A DNA stretch of 7,873 nt from DATIXD01 sp035518875 (GCA_035518875.1 DATIXD010000207.1:1-7873), one strand, 5' to 3'. Positions 1 through 6,464 are shown, counted from the first letter of the stretch. The notes: generated from the letters alone by a model not told the origin. Translations and numbers: made by a program.

Positions 1-109
1 CCAGTCAATATTGTGACTTGTGTCATGCTCTGTAGCTAACTCCACTCGTAAGCTCAGCTTAGCTGTGAAGCATCACGTCCAAGCCCAATCCCGCAAGACG
101 GTCGCCACC

Positions 110-125
110 GGAGGGAAACCACCTG
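110..125 (+). promoter_or_regulatory. Ribosome binding site deciding a non-ATG (CTG) start
   Basis: A strong Shine-Dalgarno stretch GGAGGG (110-115) is followed after 7 nt by CTG (123-125), which is in frame with the DUF2442 gene. The only nearby ATG (127-129) is in another frame and gives a peptide of about 50 residues that resembles nothing I know. No ATG exists in the DUF2442 frame between the upstream stop (66-68) and the conserved part of the protein. CTG is therefore the best-placed start. It may also be a mutated ATG. Confidence 0.5.
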
Positions 126-470
126 AATGAGCCACGCGCAACAAAAGCTCGATACAACAAAAAACTCGGTCGCGTGGTGGTCGAACTGGCAAACGGATGC
201 ACCTTCGCTTTCCCTCCTCATCTCGCCCAAGGACTGGAAACTGCAACGGATAAGCAACTGGCTCAAGTCGAAATTCTAGGGGCGGGCTATGGCCTTCATT
301 GGGAAGCGCTCGATGTTGATTTGTCGGTTCCCGGCCTGCTCACTGGCCTGTTCGGAACCAAAGCCTACATGGCCCGACAGGCCGGTCGGGCGACGTCCAC
401 GGCCAAGGCCGCGCCAGCACGCCTAAACGGCGCAAAGGGTGGACGCCCTCCTAAGGCAGCTCGTGGATGA
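123..470 (+). CDS. DUF2442 domain-containing protein
   Basis: Small soluble protein of about 115 residues from the CTG at 123; a later GTG at 174 would give 98. The segment after ARYNKKLGRVVVELANG, followed by FAFPPHLAQGL and ending in LHWEALDVDLSVPGLL, matches my recollection of the DUF2442 fold: a short beta-rich domain with a typical 'W..lDvDlsv..Ll' ending. The function of the family is not known; members often sit beside DUF4160 proteins in accessory, toxin-antitoxin-like regions. No DUF4160 partner is visible in the 122 bp upstream. The C-terminal tail after about residue 82 is rich in Ala, Arg and Lys and ends in GGRPPKAARG, which resembles an AT-hook core (GRP flanked by basic residues), so DNA contact is conceivable but is only inference. 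The start is uncertain: homologous residues begin upstream of the GTG at 174, so that codon is probably internal. It converges on the ATPase gene, with about 100 bp between stops. Confidence 0.72.
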   Translation: MNEPRATKARYNKKLGRVVVELANGCTFAFPPHLAQGLETATDKQLAQVEILGAGYGLHWEALDVDLSVPGLLTGLFGTKAYMARQAGRATSTAKAAPARLNGAKGGRPPKAARG

Positions 471-501
471 TGGCGTGGTGCGTTAACCAAGCAGGCCGTG
501 T

Positions 502-516
502 AAAAACGCCGATTGA
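502..516 (+). repeat. 15-bp direct repeat, left copy
   Basis: AAAAACGCCGATTGA occurs here, in the gap between the DUF2442 and ATPase genes, and again at 7473-7487. The match is exact. It may be chance, a recombination scar or an attachment-like site. Confidence 0.5.
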
Positions 517-568
517 CACTATCCCGCCGTTGTTGTTCTGGGGAAAGCGCCCCCCGGCTTCAACTTTG

Positions 569-584
569 GCCGTCACCTGACGGC
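569..584 (-). terminator. Inverted repeat spanning the ATPase stop codon
   Basis: GCCGTCA-CC-TGACGGC is a perfect 7-bp inverted repeat with a 2-nt centre. In RNA it can form a 6-bp stem with a four-base loop. It includes the stop codon of the leftward ATPase gene. No U-run follows on the minus strand, so it is not a classical intrinsic terminator. It may stabilise the 3' end of the message or act as a bidirectional barrier between the two convergent genes. Confidence 0.3.
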
Positions 585-1739
585 TTGCAACTGCTTCGTC
601 AAGTCAGACAGGCCAATGGCGTCCGTCTCTGAGTTGAGTGGGTACCGCTCCGTGCCGCTATACACGACGAACCGTTTGGCCGGATTTAAGTCCGCACAGG
701 CTTGATGAAAGCCGCGCTCCACCTTGGGGGCGGAACCGCGCTTTATTTCCACCGCCCATAGTACGTCACCTGGCAGGGTCAGCAGCAAATCAATCTCGGC
801 CCCCGCCGACGTGCGGTAGAAGCTCGCATCCGTGCCTTCGGGCACGGCTGCGAGCAATGACTCGATGATAAAACCCTCCCAGCTCCCGCCAACCACAGGA
901 TGCCCCAGCACATCCTCGCGGGTAGATAGGCGGAGAAGGGCGTGGACAATGCCGCTATCGCGCACATAGAGCTTCGGCGACTTCACCAGCCGTTTGCCTT
1001 CATTGCTGTGCCAGGGCTGTAACCGGCGCACCAGCAGCAGATCGACCAGCAGATCAAGGTAGCGGGCGACCGTCTTATTATCGATGGCGAGCGCGCGAGC
1101 TAAATTCGCGGAATTGAGCAGCTCGCTTTGGTTATGGGCCAGCATTGTCCATAACCGCCGCAGCGTTTCCGCCGGAAGGCGCGGCCCGAATTGCGGAATA
1201 TCCCGTTCCAGATACGTCCGTATAAAATCCTGCCGCCACCGGAAGCTGACCGCATCGCTGGATGCCAGGAAGCTGGAGGGAAATCCCCCACGTGCCCAAA
1301 GTGTTTCTAAATCGGAGGCAGGGGCTTCCAGCGCGTCAATCGGCCCAAGCTCTAAATAAGAAATGCGCCCCGCCAGGCTCTCGCCGGACTGGTGGAGCAG
1401 ATCGACCGAGGCCGACCCCAGCAGAAGAAAGCGCCCCGTCTTTTTGCCTTTGCGCCGTCCTCGGTCGATAAGGCCGCGCAGGCTTTGGAATAGCTCCGGC
1501 ACACGATGCACCTCATCCAGAATTACCAGCGCATCTTCATGGCTGGCGAGGTAGGCTTCAGGATCGGCGAGTTTGGCGCGGTCCGCATTGCTCTCTAGGT
1601 CAAGATAGATAGAGGGGCGTGTATCGCCAATTTCCAGTGCGAGCGTCGTCTTGCCGACCTGGCGCGGCCCAAGTAGGGCTACCGCAGGGGCATTATCTAT
1701 GGCTTCGACCAGTTTTGGCTTGATATGGCGCTCAATCAT
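573..1739 (-). CDS. AAA-family ATPase with DUF4143 C-terminal domain
   Basis: A 388-residue protein of the AAA plus DUF4143 type, a common accessory family of unknown physiological role and ordinary length here. Visible parts are a Walker A loop GPRQVGKT (residues 24-31), a Walker B strand ALVILDE (70-76) followed by VHR, and a sensor-like LLLGSAS. A helical, winged-helix-like segment follows (about 204-243, including LARALAIDNKTVARYLDLL), and the C-terminus has AEID (D317) then VEIK (E331, K333), resembling the D...ExK pattern of PD-(D/E)XK folds. The start chosen is ATG at 1739 (MIERHIKPKL), because family members begin close to this point. The reading frame stays open to 2051, but the extra 100 or so residues are antisense to an istB fragment and are not protein-like. 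The gene has almost no leader: an AAGG touches the ATG. There is no co-directional partner. Molecular activity beyond ATP binding cannot be stated. Confidence 0.85.
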   Translation of the reverse strand: MIERHIKPKLVEAIDNAPAVALLGPRQVGKTTLALEIGDTRPSIYLDLESNADRAKLADPEAYLASHEDALVILDEVHRVPELFQSLRGLIDRGRRKGKKTGRFLLLGSASVDLLHQSGESLAGRISYLELGPIDALEAPASDLETLWARGGFPSSFLASSDAVSFRWRQDFIRTYLERDIPQFGPRLPAETLRRLWTMLAHNQSELLNSANLARALAIDNKTVARYLDLLVDLLLVRRLQPWHSNEGKRLVKSPKLYVRDSGIVHALLRLSTREDVLGHPVVGGSWEGFIIESLLAAVPEGTDASFYRTSAGAEIDLLLTLPGDVLWAVEIKRGSAPKVERGFHQACADLNPAKRFVVYSGTERYPLNSETDAIGLSDLTKQLQAVR

Positions 1740-1776
1740 CCTTGCAATTATGGCGTTAGGTGCCAATTTTGCAAGG
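1740..1776 (-). promoter_or_regulatory. Inverted repeat and possible promoter at the ATPase start
   Basis: CCTTGCAA (1740-1747) and TTGCAAGG (1769-1776) form a perfect 8-bp inverted repeat with a 21-bp spacer, its inner edge touching the ATPase start codon. On the minus strand TTGCAA followed after 16 nt by CATAAT reads as a weak -35/-10 pair. Transcription from it would begin at or next to the ATG, giving a leaderless or nearly leaderless message. The repeat could be an autoregulatory operator. The local sequence is clearly more A+T-rich than its surroundings. Confidence 0.35.
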
Positions 1777-1861
1777 TTAGAATGGCTTGATTTTCCGTGT
1801 GTAGTTAGCGCTACAGCTGCATTTTTGTTGTGGTTATGAACCCATGTGCAACAATGAGTCA

Positions 1862-2055
1862 TCAGATCAAAGCAGCCCGCTTCCCGGCCTACAAGGATCT
1901 GGCCGGCTTCGACTTCCCCGCCAGCGAGGTGAATGAGGCCCTGGCCCGGCGACTGCACCGCGGCGACTTCATGGATGGTGCCGACAATGTCGTGCTGATC
2001 GGCGGGCCCGGAACCGGCAAGAGCCGCCGCTTTGAACGTGCAGGCGGTCAAGCAT
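1862..2055 (+). pseudogene. istB: IS21-family istB transposition helper ATPase, internal fragment
   Basis: The plus strand encodes QIKAARFPAYKDLAGFDF, then ASEVNEALARRLHR, FMDGADNVVLIG and GPGTGKS. This is the region of IstB from just before the AAA domain to its Walker A loop. The N-terminal part (roughly the first 60-70 residues of a protein of about 250) and everything after Walker A are missing. After GKS the frame breaks: the next IstB-like residues, AALNVQAVKH, appear in another frame from about 2023, consistent with loss of about 8 bp. IstB similarity then stops at about 2055, where the sequence turns into an inverted istA piece. IstB normally assists the IstA transposase by ATP-dependent target handling; this copy cannot. 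Confidence 0.85.
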
Positions 2056-2218
2056 GATAATCCAGCGAGACGCGGGCAAAGCCCCGTTCGGCGAATTCAT
2101 AATCCGTCTCGGGCAGTTCAGCCAAAGACGGGCGCTCGACCGCCTCGAACAGATGCCGCCGGCTGAGCCCAAGCTGGCGCATGACATGCGCGTTGACGTT
2201 TATGGCAATGCAATCATC
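2051..2218 (-). pseudogene. istA: IS21-family istA transposase, internal fragment
   Basis: The minus strand encodes about 56 residues resembling the part of IstA that follows the catalytic core: NAHVMRQLGLSRRHLFEAVE, then RPSLAELPETDYEFAE and ARVSLDYH. The usual continuation is DYHVEV and a SVPH-like motif; here it stops after DYHA at an immediate stop codon (2048-2050), where the neighbouring istB fragment begins on the other strand. No N-terminal helix-turn-helix or DDE core is present in the window. In an intact IS21 element istA lies upstream of istB on the same strand, so this arrangement is rearranged as well as truncated. The assignment rests on motif memory, but the run of matches is long. 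Confidence 0.75.
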
Positions 2219-2407
2219 GACGCTGGGGCGGAAACCGGGTTGGCCGAGAGCACGTTTCCAGCCGATTGCCCCTGGTCCTTCGAGCAGATGACGGCCGATG
2301 ATTTCTGGCCGGAAGCCTGAGCAACACCTTAAAATCCAGCGATATCTCGCGGACTCTATTGCCGGCCTGAACGCCGGAGCTTGCGGGCCCACAAACCGGG
2401 CCATTGA
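2219..2407. other. Unassigned 189-bp stretch between IS fragment and vapC
   Basis: No recognisable protein or RNA is seen. The short open frames on both strands (for example a plus-strand one ending FEQMTADDFWPEA) are not like any family I can name and carry no convincing ribosome binding site. It is probably leftover DNA from the IS rearrangement plus the 3' flank of vapC. Confidence 0.5.
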
Positions 2408-2818
2408 TCATTTCGGAGATTCCGCAACACGGATATCTGTTTTACTGAAATCGTCCCCTTTAAAGAGAAGGGCTGCTTTATGGGCTTTTGTGCTGGCATA
2501 GGCGAAGCAATCCCCCATATTCAGGGAAGCCGGATGCCTGCCTTTGCCGAAGTCTGCATAAGCCTGCGCGGCAAGTTCGTATTCACGCTCTCCAGTGGTG
2601 GCCAGTTCTATGCCGTGGGCGTCGATGAAGCTCTTGATCGTGGTACGGGCCGTGCTCACGGTGAAGCCGTAGCTCCGGCATAGCCCTGCCGTAGTTTCCC
2701 AGAGGGATATTGGCGAACAAAGGCGGACGCGGTGGGTGGCCAGAATATCCGCCAGCATGTCTGCATCGTCTTCACCGGCCATCATAGAAATCATGGCTGA
2801 GGCGTCGATGAAAATCAC
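2408..2818 (-). CDS. vapC: PIN-domain toxin, VapC family
   Basis: A 136-residue PIN-domain protein, the usual length for VapC. VapC toxins are Mg2+-dependent ribonucleases that cut tRNA or rRNA and stop translation; the target of this one cannot be read from sequence. The acidic residues of the active site are in place: D5 (MIFIDASA), E41 (SLWET), D103 (MGDCFAYA) and D122 or D123 (LFKGDDF). The LLFKGDDFSKTDI ending is typical of the family. It starts with GTG (2818-2816), and this GTGA overlaps the TGA of vapB by 4 bp, so the two genes are translationally coupled with the antitoxin made first. The reading frame is intact, so it is likely functional. Downstream lies the damaged IS21 region. 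Confidence 0.9.
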   Translation of the reverse strand: MIFIDASAMISMMAGEDDADMLADILATHRVRLCSPISLWETTAGLCRSYGFTVSTARTTIKSFIDAHGIELATTGEREYELAAQAYADFGKGRHPASLNMGDCFAYASTKAHKAALLFKGDDFSKTDIRVAESPK

Positions 2819-3054
2819 GGCTCACCCGACAGGTCATCGAAAAACCCCTTGTCGGCCTTCAGGCCGGTGGCCGGTGGAAAGGGGTGGGTCTCACGCCAGG
2901 CCCTTATGCGTTCGCGCAGCGGCTTTTCGTTTTGGCCGCGGGCAAGTTCAGCCGTAACGGCGAGCTTCACAGCGTCTTGTTTGGTCAAGCCCCTAGCTTT
3001 CGCCAATTGGGCTACAAGCTCGGCGGTAGCATCATCGCGGATATACAGCGGCAT
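2815..3054 (-). CDS. vapB: VapB-type antitoxin (Rv0623-like)
   Basis: A 79-residue antitoxin. The N-terminal MPLYIRDD strand and the helices of AELVAQLAKARGLTKQDAV and KLAVTAELAR look like the ribbon-helix-helix DNA-binding part of Rv0623-type VapB proteins. The C-terminal region ending GFFDDLSGEP would be the flexible part that wraps and blocks the VapC active site. ATG at 3054 has a strong GGAGGG (minus strand, complement of 3058-3063) 3 nt away. It overlaps vapC by 4 bp. VapB-VapC complexes normally repress their own promoter, and a tandem operator-like repeat lies directly upstream. The pair is transcribed in the same direction as metR, 74 bp downstream of its stop, so some read-through from metR is possible. 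Confidence 0.88.
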   Translation of the reverse strand: MPLYIRDDATAELVAQLAKARGLTKQDAVKLAVTAELARGQNEKPLRERIRAWRETHPFPPATGLKADKGFFDDLSGEP

Positions 3055-3063
3055 GATCCCTCC

Positions 3064-3115
3064 AAGATATTTGGATATTCTATTTTATATATTTGAATAT
3101 CTTTTGCCGGTGCAA
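3064..3115 (-). promoter_or_regulatory. vapBC promoter with tandem/inverted operator
   Basis: An A+T-rich block between metR and vapB. ATATTTGGATAT (3067-3078) and ATATTTGAATAT (3089-3100) are near-identical half-sites (11 of 12) exactly 22 bp apart, about two helical turns. GATATTC/GAATATC and AAGATATT/AATATCTT also form inverted repeats over the block. On the minus strand TTGCAC (complement of 3110-3115), 18 nt and TATATA (3086-3091) make a plausible -35/-10 pair overlapped by the repeats. The right place and shape for autorepression by the VapBC complex; the ribosome binding site abuts the operator. Confidence 0.65.
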
Positions 3116-3128
3116 GCAAATCCCGCAC

Positions 3129-4043
3129 TCAGAGCGGCGGCGGGGCCGCCTCAACGCGGTGGGTAGAGGCTAGGGCGATGAATCCGCGCATATAGTCGAT
3201 GTCCGCATCGGACTCGCGCAGCCCTAAGAAAATCTGCTTGGCGACCCCCTCGCGGCCCAAACGCACGGGGCTGACGTTGAACTTCGCGCCATATTCCGCG
3301 ACAAGCCAGCGTGGCAGGGCGGCCACGCCGCGGCCATGCGCGACCATCAGCAGCATGATGTCGGTGGTCTCAATAGGTTTGTGCCGCCTGGGGCTTATGC
3401 CGGCGGGCGAAAGAAATTGGGTGTAGATGTCGAGCCGGTCGGCGGGCACCGGATAGGTAATCAGGGTTTCGTCGGCGAGCTGGTGCGGCAACACGAAGTC
3501 GGCGTGGCGGAGCGGGTGCTCCGGTCCCACCACCAGAACCTGCTCATAATCGAAGACCGGCATGAAGCGCAGCCCCGGCTTGTAGAGCGGGTCGGGGGTC
3601 ACCAGCATGTCGATCTCGTGGCCAAACAGCGCGCCAATGCCGCCGAATTGGAATTTCTGCCGCACGTCCACTTCCACCCTGGGCCAGCTATCCAGATAGG
3701 GCGCCACTATCTTCAGCAGCCATTGGTAGCAGGGGTGGCACTCCATGCCGATACGCAGCGTGCCCCGCTCGCCCTTGGCGAATTGCCGCAGGCGTTCCTC
3801 GGCATGGGAAAATTGCGGCAGCAGGCGGTTGGCGACCGCCAACAGAAACTCGCCGGGCTGAGTCGGCTGCAGGCTGCGCCCCTCGCGCCGCCAGATTTTT
3901 ACGCCGATCTGGTCTTCAAGCTTGGCGATTGCATGAGAGAGCGCCGACTGGGTCAGGTTCAGCTTTGCCGCCGCCGCGGTCAGCGAGCCTTGGCGCTCAA
4001 CCTCGCGGATGATGGCTAGATGGATACGTTCGAGGATCGCCAT
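3129..4043 (-). CDS. metR: LysR-type transcriptional regulator MetR
   Basis: A 304-residue LysR-family regulator of normal length. The N-terminal winged helix-turn-helix (about residues 4-62) reads LERIHLAIIREVERQGSLT, AAAAKLNLTQSALSHAIAKL, a close match to the MetR start; the effector domain begins near TLRIGM (about 95). In enterobacteria MetR binds homocysteine and activates metE and metF, while repressing its own gene. That role fits this gene, which diverges from metE across a gap holding a perfect MetR box. ATG at 4043 was chosen because GGAG lies 8 nt before it, MAILERIHL matches the usual N-terminus, and two upstream in-frame ATGs (4061 and 4070) lie in the MetR box. No truncation or frameshift is seen. 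vapBC follows downstream on the same strand. Confidence 0.9.
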   Translation of the reverse strand: MAILERIHLAIIREVERQGSLTAAAAKLNLTQSALSHAIAKLEDQIGVKIWRREGRSLQPTQPGEFLLAVANRLLPQFSHAEERLRQFAKGERGTLRIGMECHPCYQWLLKIVAPYLDSWPRVEVDVRQKFQFGGIGALFGHEIDMLVTPDPLYKPGLRFMPVFDYEQVLVVGPEHPLRHADFVLPHQLADETLITYPVPADRLDIYTQFLSPAGISPRRHKPIETTDIMLLMVAHGRGVAALPRWLVAEYGAKFNVSPVRLGREGVAKQIFLGLRESDADIDYMRGFIALASTHRVEAAPPPL

Positions 4044-4060
4044 GCAATCGGCTCCATACA

Positions 4061-4073
4061 TGAATGACATTCA
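4061..4073. promoter_or_regulatory. MetR box TGAA-N5-TTCA
   Basis: TGAATGACATTCA is a perfect match to the TGAANNNNNTTCA consensus known for MetR in enterobacteria. It lies between the divergent metR and metE genes, 17 bp upstream of the metR start and about 87 bp upstream of the metE start. It fits activation of metE and repression of metR. Confidence 0.75.
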
Positions 4074-4081
4074 TTAATTTA

Positions 4082-4104
4082 TGAATTTATACCATTTTTG
4101 TTCA
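4082..4104. promoter_or_regulatory. Possible second, degenerate MetR site
   Basis: TGAA (4082-4085) and TTCA (4101-4104) are half-sites with a 15-bp spacer, and TTCAT/ATGAA around 4070-4085 is a further inverted pair. Known metE promoters carry two MetR sites, one strong and one weak. A weak metE -35/-10 pair (TTGTTC 4098-4103, TATGGT 4119-4124, 15-bp spacing) follows, which would suit an activator-dependent promoter. Confidence 0.35.
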
Positions 4105-4113
4105 TGGACTCAA
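4086..4113 (-). promoter_or_regulatory. Putative metR promoter
   Basis: On the minus strand TTGAGT (complement of 4108-4113), a 16-nt spacer and TATAAA (complement of 4086-4091) form a reasonable -35/-10 pair. Transcription would start near 4079, just before the MetR box, so MetR bound there could block its own transcription. Confidence 0.45.
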
Positions 4114-4159
4114 ATCCGTATGGTTCGCCTCGTTAGCTTCTCATTTTCAGGTGAACGCC

Positions 4160-6454
4160 ATGGTCACGACCCATAATCTCGGTTTCCCGCGCATCGGCGC
4201 TAGGCGCGAGCTGAAATTTGCGCTTGAATCCTATTGGAAAGGACAGTCTTCGCGTGAAGACTTGCAGCACGCCGGTGCGGAGCTGCGGGCGCGGCATTGG
4301 CGCGATCAGGCGGCGCTGGATCTGGTGCCGGTTGGCGATTTCTCGTTTTACGACCAGATTCTGGACATGAGCTTCACCCTTGGCAACCTGCCCGGGCGCG
4401 TACGCGGCTTCCATGGTGACGCGCTGGATAATTACTTTCGCGTGGCACGCGGCCGCTCGGCGGCTGGGGCTGAAGCCCACGACGCCTGCTGTGGCGGCGT
4501 TGCGGCGGGTGAAATGACCAAATGGTTCGACACCAACTACCATTATATCGTGCCGGAATTCGACGCGGGCACCGAGTTCAAGCTCGATGCCTCGCGCCTG
4601 CGGGCCCAGCTGGCCGAGGCAACGGCCCAGGGGGTCAAGGCGAAGCCCGTGATCATCGGCCCAGTCACCTATCTGGCGCTCGGCAAGGCCAAGGATGGCT
4701 CGGACAAGCTGGCCCTGCTGCCCCGCCTGCTGCCGGTTTATGCGGAGCTGTTGGTGGCGCTAGCTGCCGAAGGCGCCGATTGGGTGCAGATCGACGAGCC
4801 TGTCCTGGTCACCGAACTCGATGTGGCATGGCAGGAGGCGTTCGCCCGCACCTATCAGAGCCTCAACACCGGCACGGTGAAGTTGCTGCTGGCAACCTAT
4901 TTTGGCCAGCTCCAGGAGAACCTGCCCCTGGTCGCCGCGCTCTCCGTTCAGGGCGTGCATCTCGATGCGATCAATGCCCGCCATGAGGTGGAAGCGCTGA
5001 TCCAGGCCAGCCCGGCTGAGCGCATCATCTCGCTAGGCGTGGTCAATGGCCGCAACATCTGGAAAACCAACCTCGAGGCCACGCTGGATTGGCTGGAGCC
5101 ATTGGCCGAGAAGCTGGGTGAGCGGCTATGGATTGCACCCTCCTGCTCGCTGCTGCATGTGCCGGTTGATCTGGAAAGTGAGCACAAGCTGGATGCGGAG
5201 ATACGCTCCTGGCTGGCCTTTGCCGCGCAGAAGCTTGGCGAGGTCAGCGTGCTGGCCACGGCCCTTGCCCAGGGCCGCGCCGCTGTGGCGCCTGAGCTTG
5301 CCGCCAACCGCGCCGCCGTTGCGTCCCGCCGTGCTTCAACGCGGGTGAACAACCCGGCGGTTAAGGCGGCGATGGCTGCCATCACCCCCGAACTCGGGCG
5401 CCGCCAGAGCCCGTTCACGGTGCGCGCGGCCAAGCAAGCAGCACTTCTGCACCTACCGCTCTATCCCACCACCACGATCGGCTCATTCCCGCAGACCAAG
5501 GAAATCCGCCTGGCGCGCAGCGCGTTCAAGGCCGGCACCATCGACGAAGCCGCCTACCGCCAGGCCATGCGGTGCGAAATCGAGCGCAGCGTGCGCGAGC
5601 AGGAGAAGCTGGGACTCGACGTGCTGGTGCATGGCGAGGCCGAGCGCAACGACATGGTGGAGTATTTCGGCGAGCAGCTTGACGGCTATGTGTTCAGTCA
5701 GGCCGGCTGGGTGCAGTCCTATGGCTCGCGCTGCGTGAAGCCGCCGATTCTGTTCGGCGATATCAGCCGCCCCATGGCGATGACGGTGGAGTGGATCGCC
5801 TACGCCGCCTCGCTCACCAACAAGCCGATGAAGGGCATGCTCACCGGCCCGGTGACCATTCTTAACTGGTCGTTCGTGCGTGACGATCAGCCGCGTTCGG
5901 TCTCCTGCTATCAGCTGGCGCTGGCGATCCGCGAGGAAGTGCTCGATCTCGAAAAGGCCGGCGTGCGTATCATCCAGATCGACGAAGCGGCGCTCCGCGA
6001 AGGGCTGCCGCTGCGCAAATCCCAGTGGCAGGGCTATCTGGACTGGGCGGTGGAATCGTTCCGCATCACCGCCAACGGCGTCAAGGACGAAACCCAGATC
6101 CACACCCATATGTGCTATTCTGAGTTCAACGACATCATCGCCGCCATCGCCGAGATGGACGCGGATGTGATCACCATCGAGACCTCGCGTTCCAACATGG
6201 AACTGCTCGATGTGTTCGACAACTTCAACTATCCGAACCAGATTGGTCCGGGCGTTTACGACATCCACTCGCCGAACATCCCGAGCGAGGAGCATATCCT
6301 GACGCTGATGAAGAAGGCGGCGGAGCGTATCCCGGCTGAGCGCCTATGGGTGAACCCGGATTGCGGCCTGAAAACCCGTCAGTGGAACGAAGTGATCCCG
6401 GCGCTAATCAATCTCGTCAGTGCGGCCCGGATTCTGCGCGCGATAACGGCTTGA
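4160..6454 (+). CDS. metE: Cobalamin-independent methionine synthase MetE
   Basis: Full-length 764-residue 5-methyltetrahydropteroyltriglutamate-homocysteine methyltransferase, a cytosolic zinc enzyme that makes methionine without vitamin B12. The N-terminal half starts THNLGFPRIGARRELK; the catalytic half contains TTTIGSFPQTKEIR, VLVHGEAERNDMVEYFGE, WVQSYGSRCVKPP and KGMLTGPVTI. The zinc ligands are all present: H650 and C652 (HTHMCYSEF), E674 (ITIETSRS) and C735 (VNPDCGLKT), with the same spacing as E. coli H641, C643, E665 and C726. A short Ala/Gly/Cys-rich insert sits between RGRS and GEMTKWF; I take it as a lineage feature, not damage. ATG at 4160 follows AGGTGA by 5 nt and gives the usual N-terminus; an in-frame GTG at 4151 overlaps that ribosome binding site. 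Regulated by the divergent MetR. metF follows 88 bp downstream. Presence of metE suggests the cell can make methionine when B12 is lacking. Confidence 0.97.
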   Translation: MVTTHNLGFPRIGARRELKFALESYWKGQSSREDLQHAGAELRARHWRDQAALDLVPVGDFSFYDQILDMSFTLGNLPGRVRGFHGDALDNYFRVARGRSAAGAEAHDACCGGVAAGEMTKWFDTNYHYIVPEFDAGTEFKLDASRLRAQLAEATAQGVKAKPVIIGPVTYLALGKAKDGSDKLALLPRLLPVYAELLVALAAEGADWVQIDEPVLVTELDVAWQEAFARTYQSLNTGTVKLLLATYFGQLQENLPLVAALSVQGVHLDAINARHEVEALIQASPAERIISLGVVNGRNIWKTNLEATLDWLEPLAEKLGERLWIAPSCSLLHVPVDLESEHKLDAEIRSWLAFAAQKLGEVSVLATALAQGRAAVAPELAANRAAVASRRASTRVNNPAVKAAMAAITPELGRRQSPFTVRAAKQAALLHLPLYPTTTIGSFPQTKEIRLARSAFKAGTIDEAAYRQAMRCEIERSVREQEKLGLDVLVHGEAERNDMVEYFGEQLDGYVFSQAGWVQSYGSRCVKPPILFGDISRPMAMTVEWIAYAASLTNKPMKGMLTGPVTILNWSFVRDDQPRSVSCYQLALAIREEVLDLEKAGVRIIQIDEAALREGLPLRKSQWQGYLDWAVESFRITANGVKDETQIHTHMCYSEFNDIIAAIAEMDADVITIETSRSNMELLDVFDNFNYPNQIGPGVYDIHSPNIPSEEHILTLMKKAAERIPAERLWVNPDCGLKTRQWNEVIPALINLVSAARILRAITA

Positions 6455-6464
6455 TCCGGCCTGT

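Noticed and set aside
1..122. A DUF4160 partner gene or a defined promoter upstream of the DUF2442 gene
   Set aside because: The one open frame ending at 128-130 does not resemble DUF4160, and no convincing -35/-10 pair stands out.
127..279. Short plus-strand frame starting at ATG 127 (about 50 residues)
   Set aside because: It is out of frame with the conserved DUF2442 sequence, is Trp/Ser/Lys-rich without resemblance to a known protein, and shares the ribosome binding site of the CTG start.
1740..2051. N-terminal extension of the ATPase frame up to 2051 (492 residues in all)
   Set aside because: The extra residues are antisense to the istB fragment and look nothing like an ATPase N-terminus. 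The family start fits ATG 1739.
3336..4019. Long plus-strand open frame of 227 residues opposite metR
   Set aside because: It is a shadow of metR caused by GC-rich codon bias. It has no family resemblance and metR is clearly the real gene.
4044..4070. Upstream metR starts at 4061 and 4070
   Set aside because: They lie within the MetR box and add residues not usual for MetR. ATG 4043 has a good GGAG at 8 nt.
4071..4159. Cobalamin or SAM riboswitch upstream of metE
   Set aside because: The gap is too short and A+T-rich, and has no conserved riboswitch core that I can see. MetR control explains it better.
5483..6295. Long minus-strand open frame of 270 residues opposite metE
   Set aside because: His/Val/Arg-rich antisense shadow of the most conserved part of metE.
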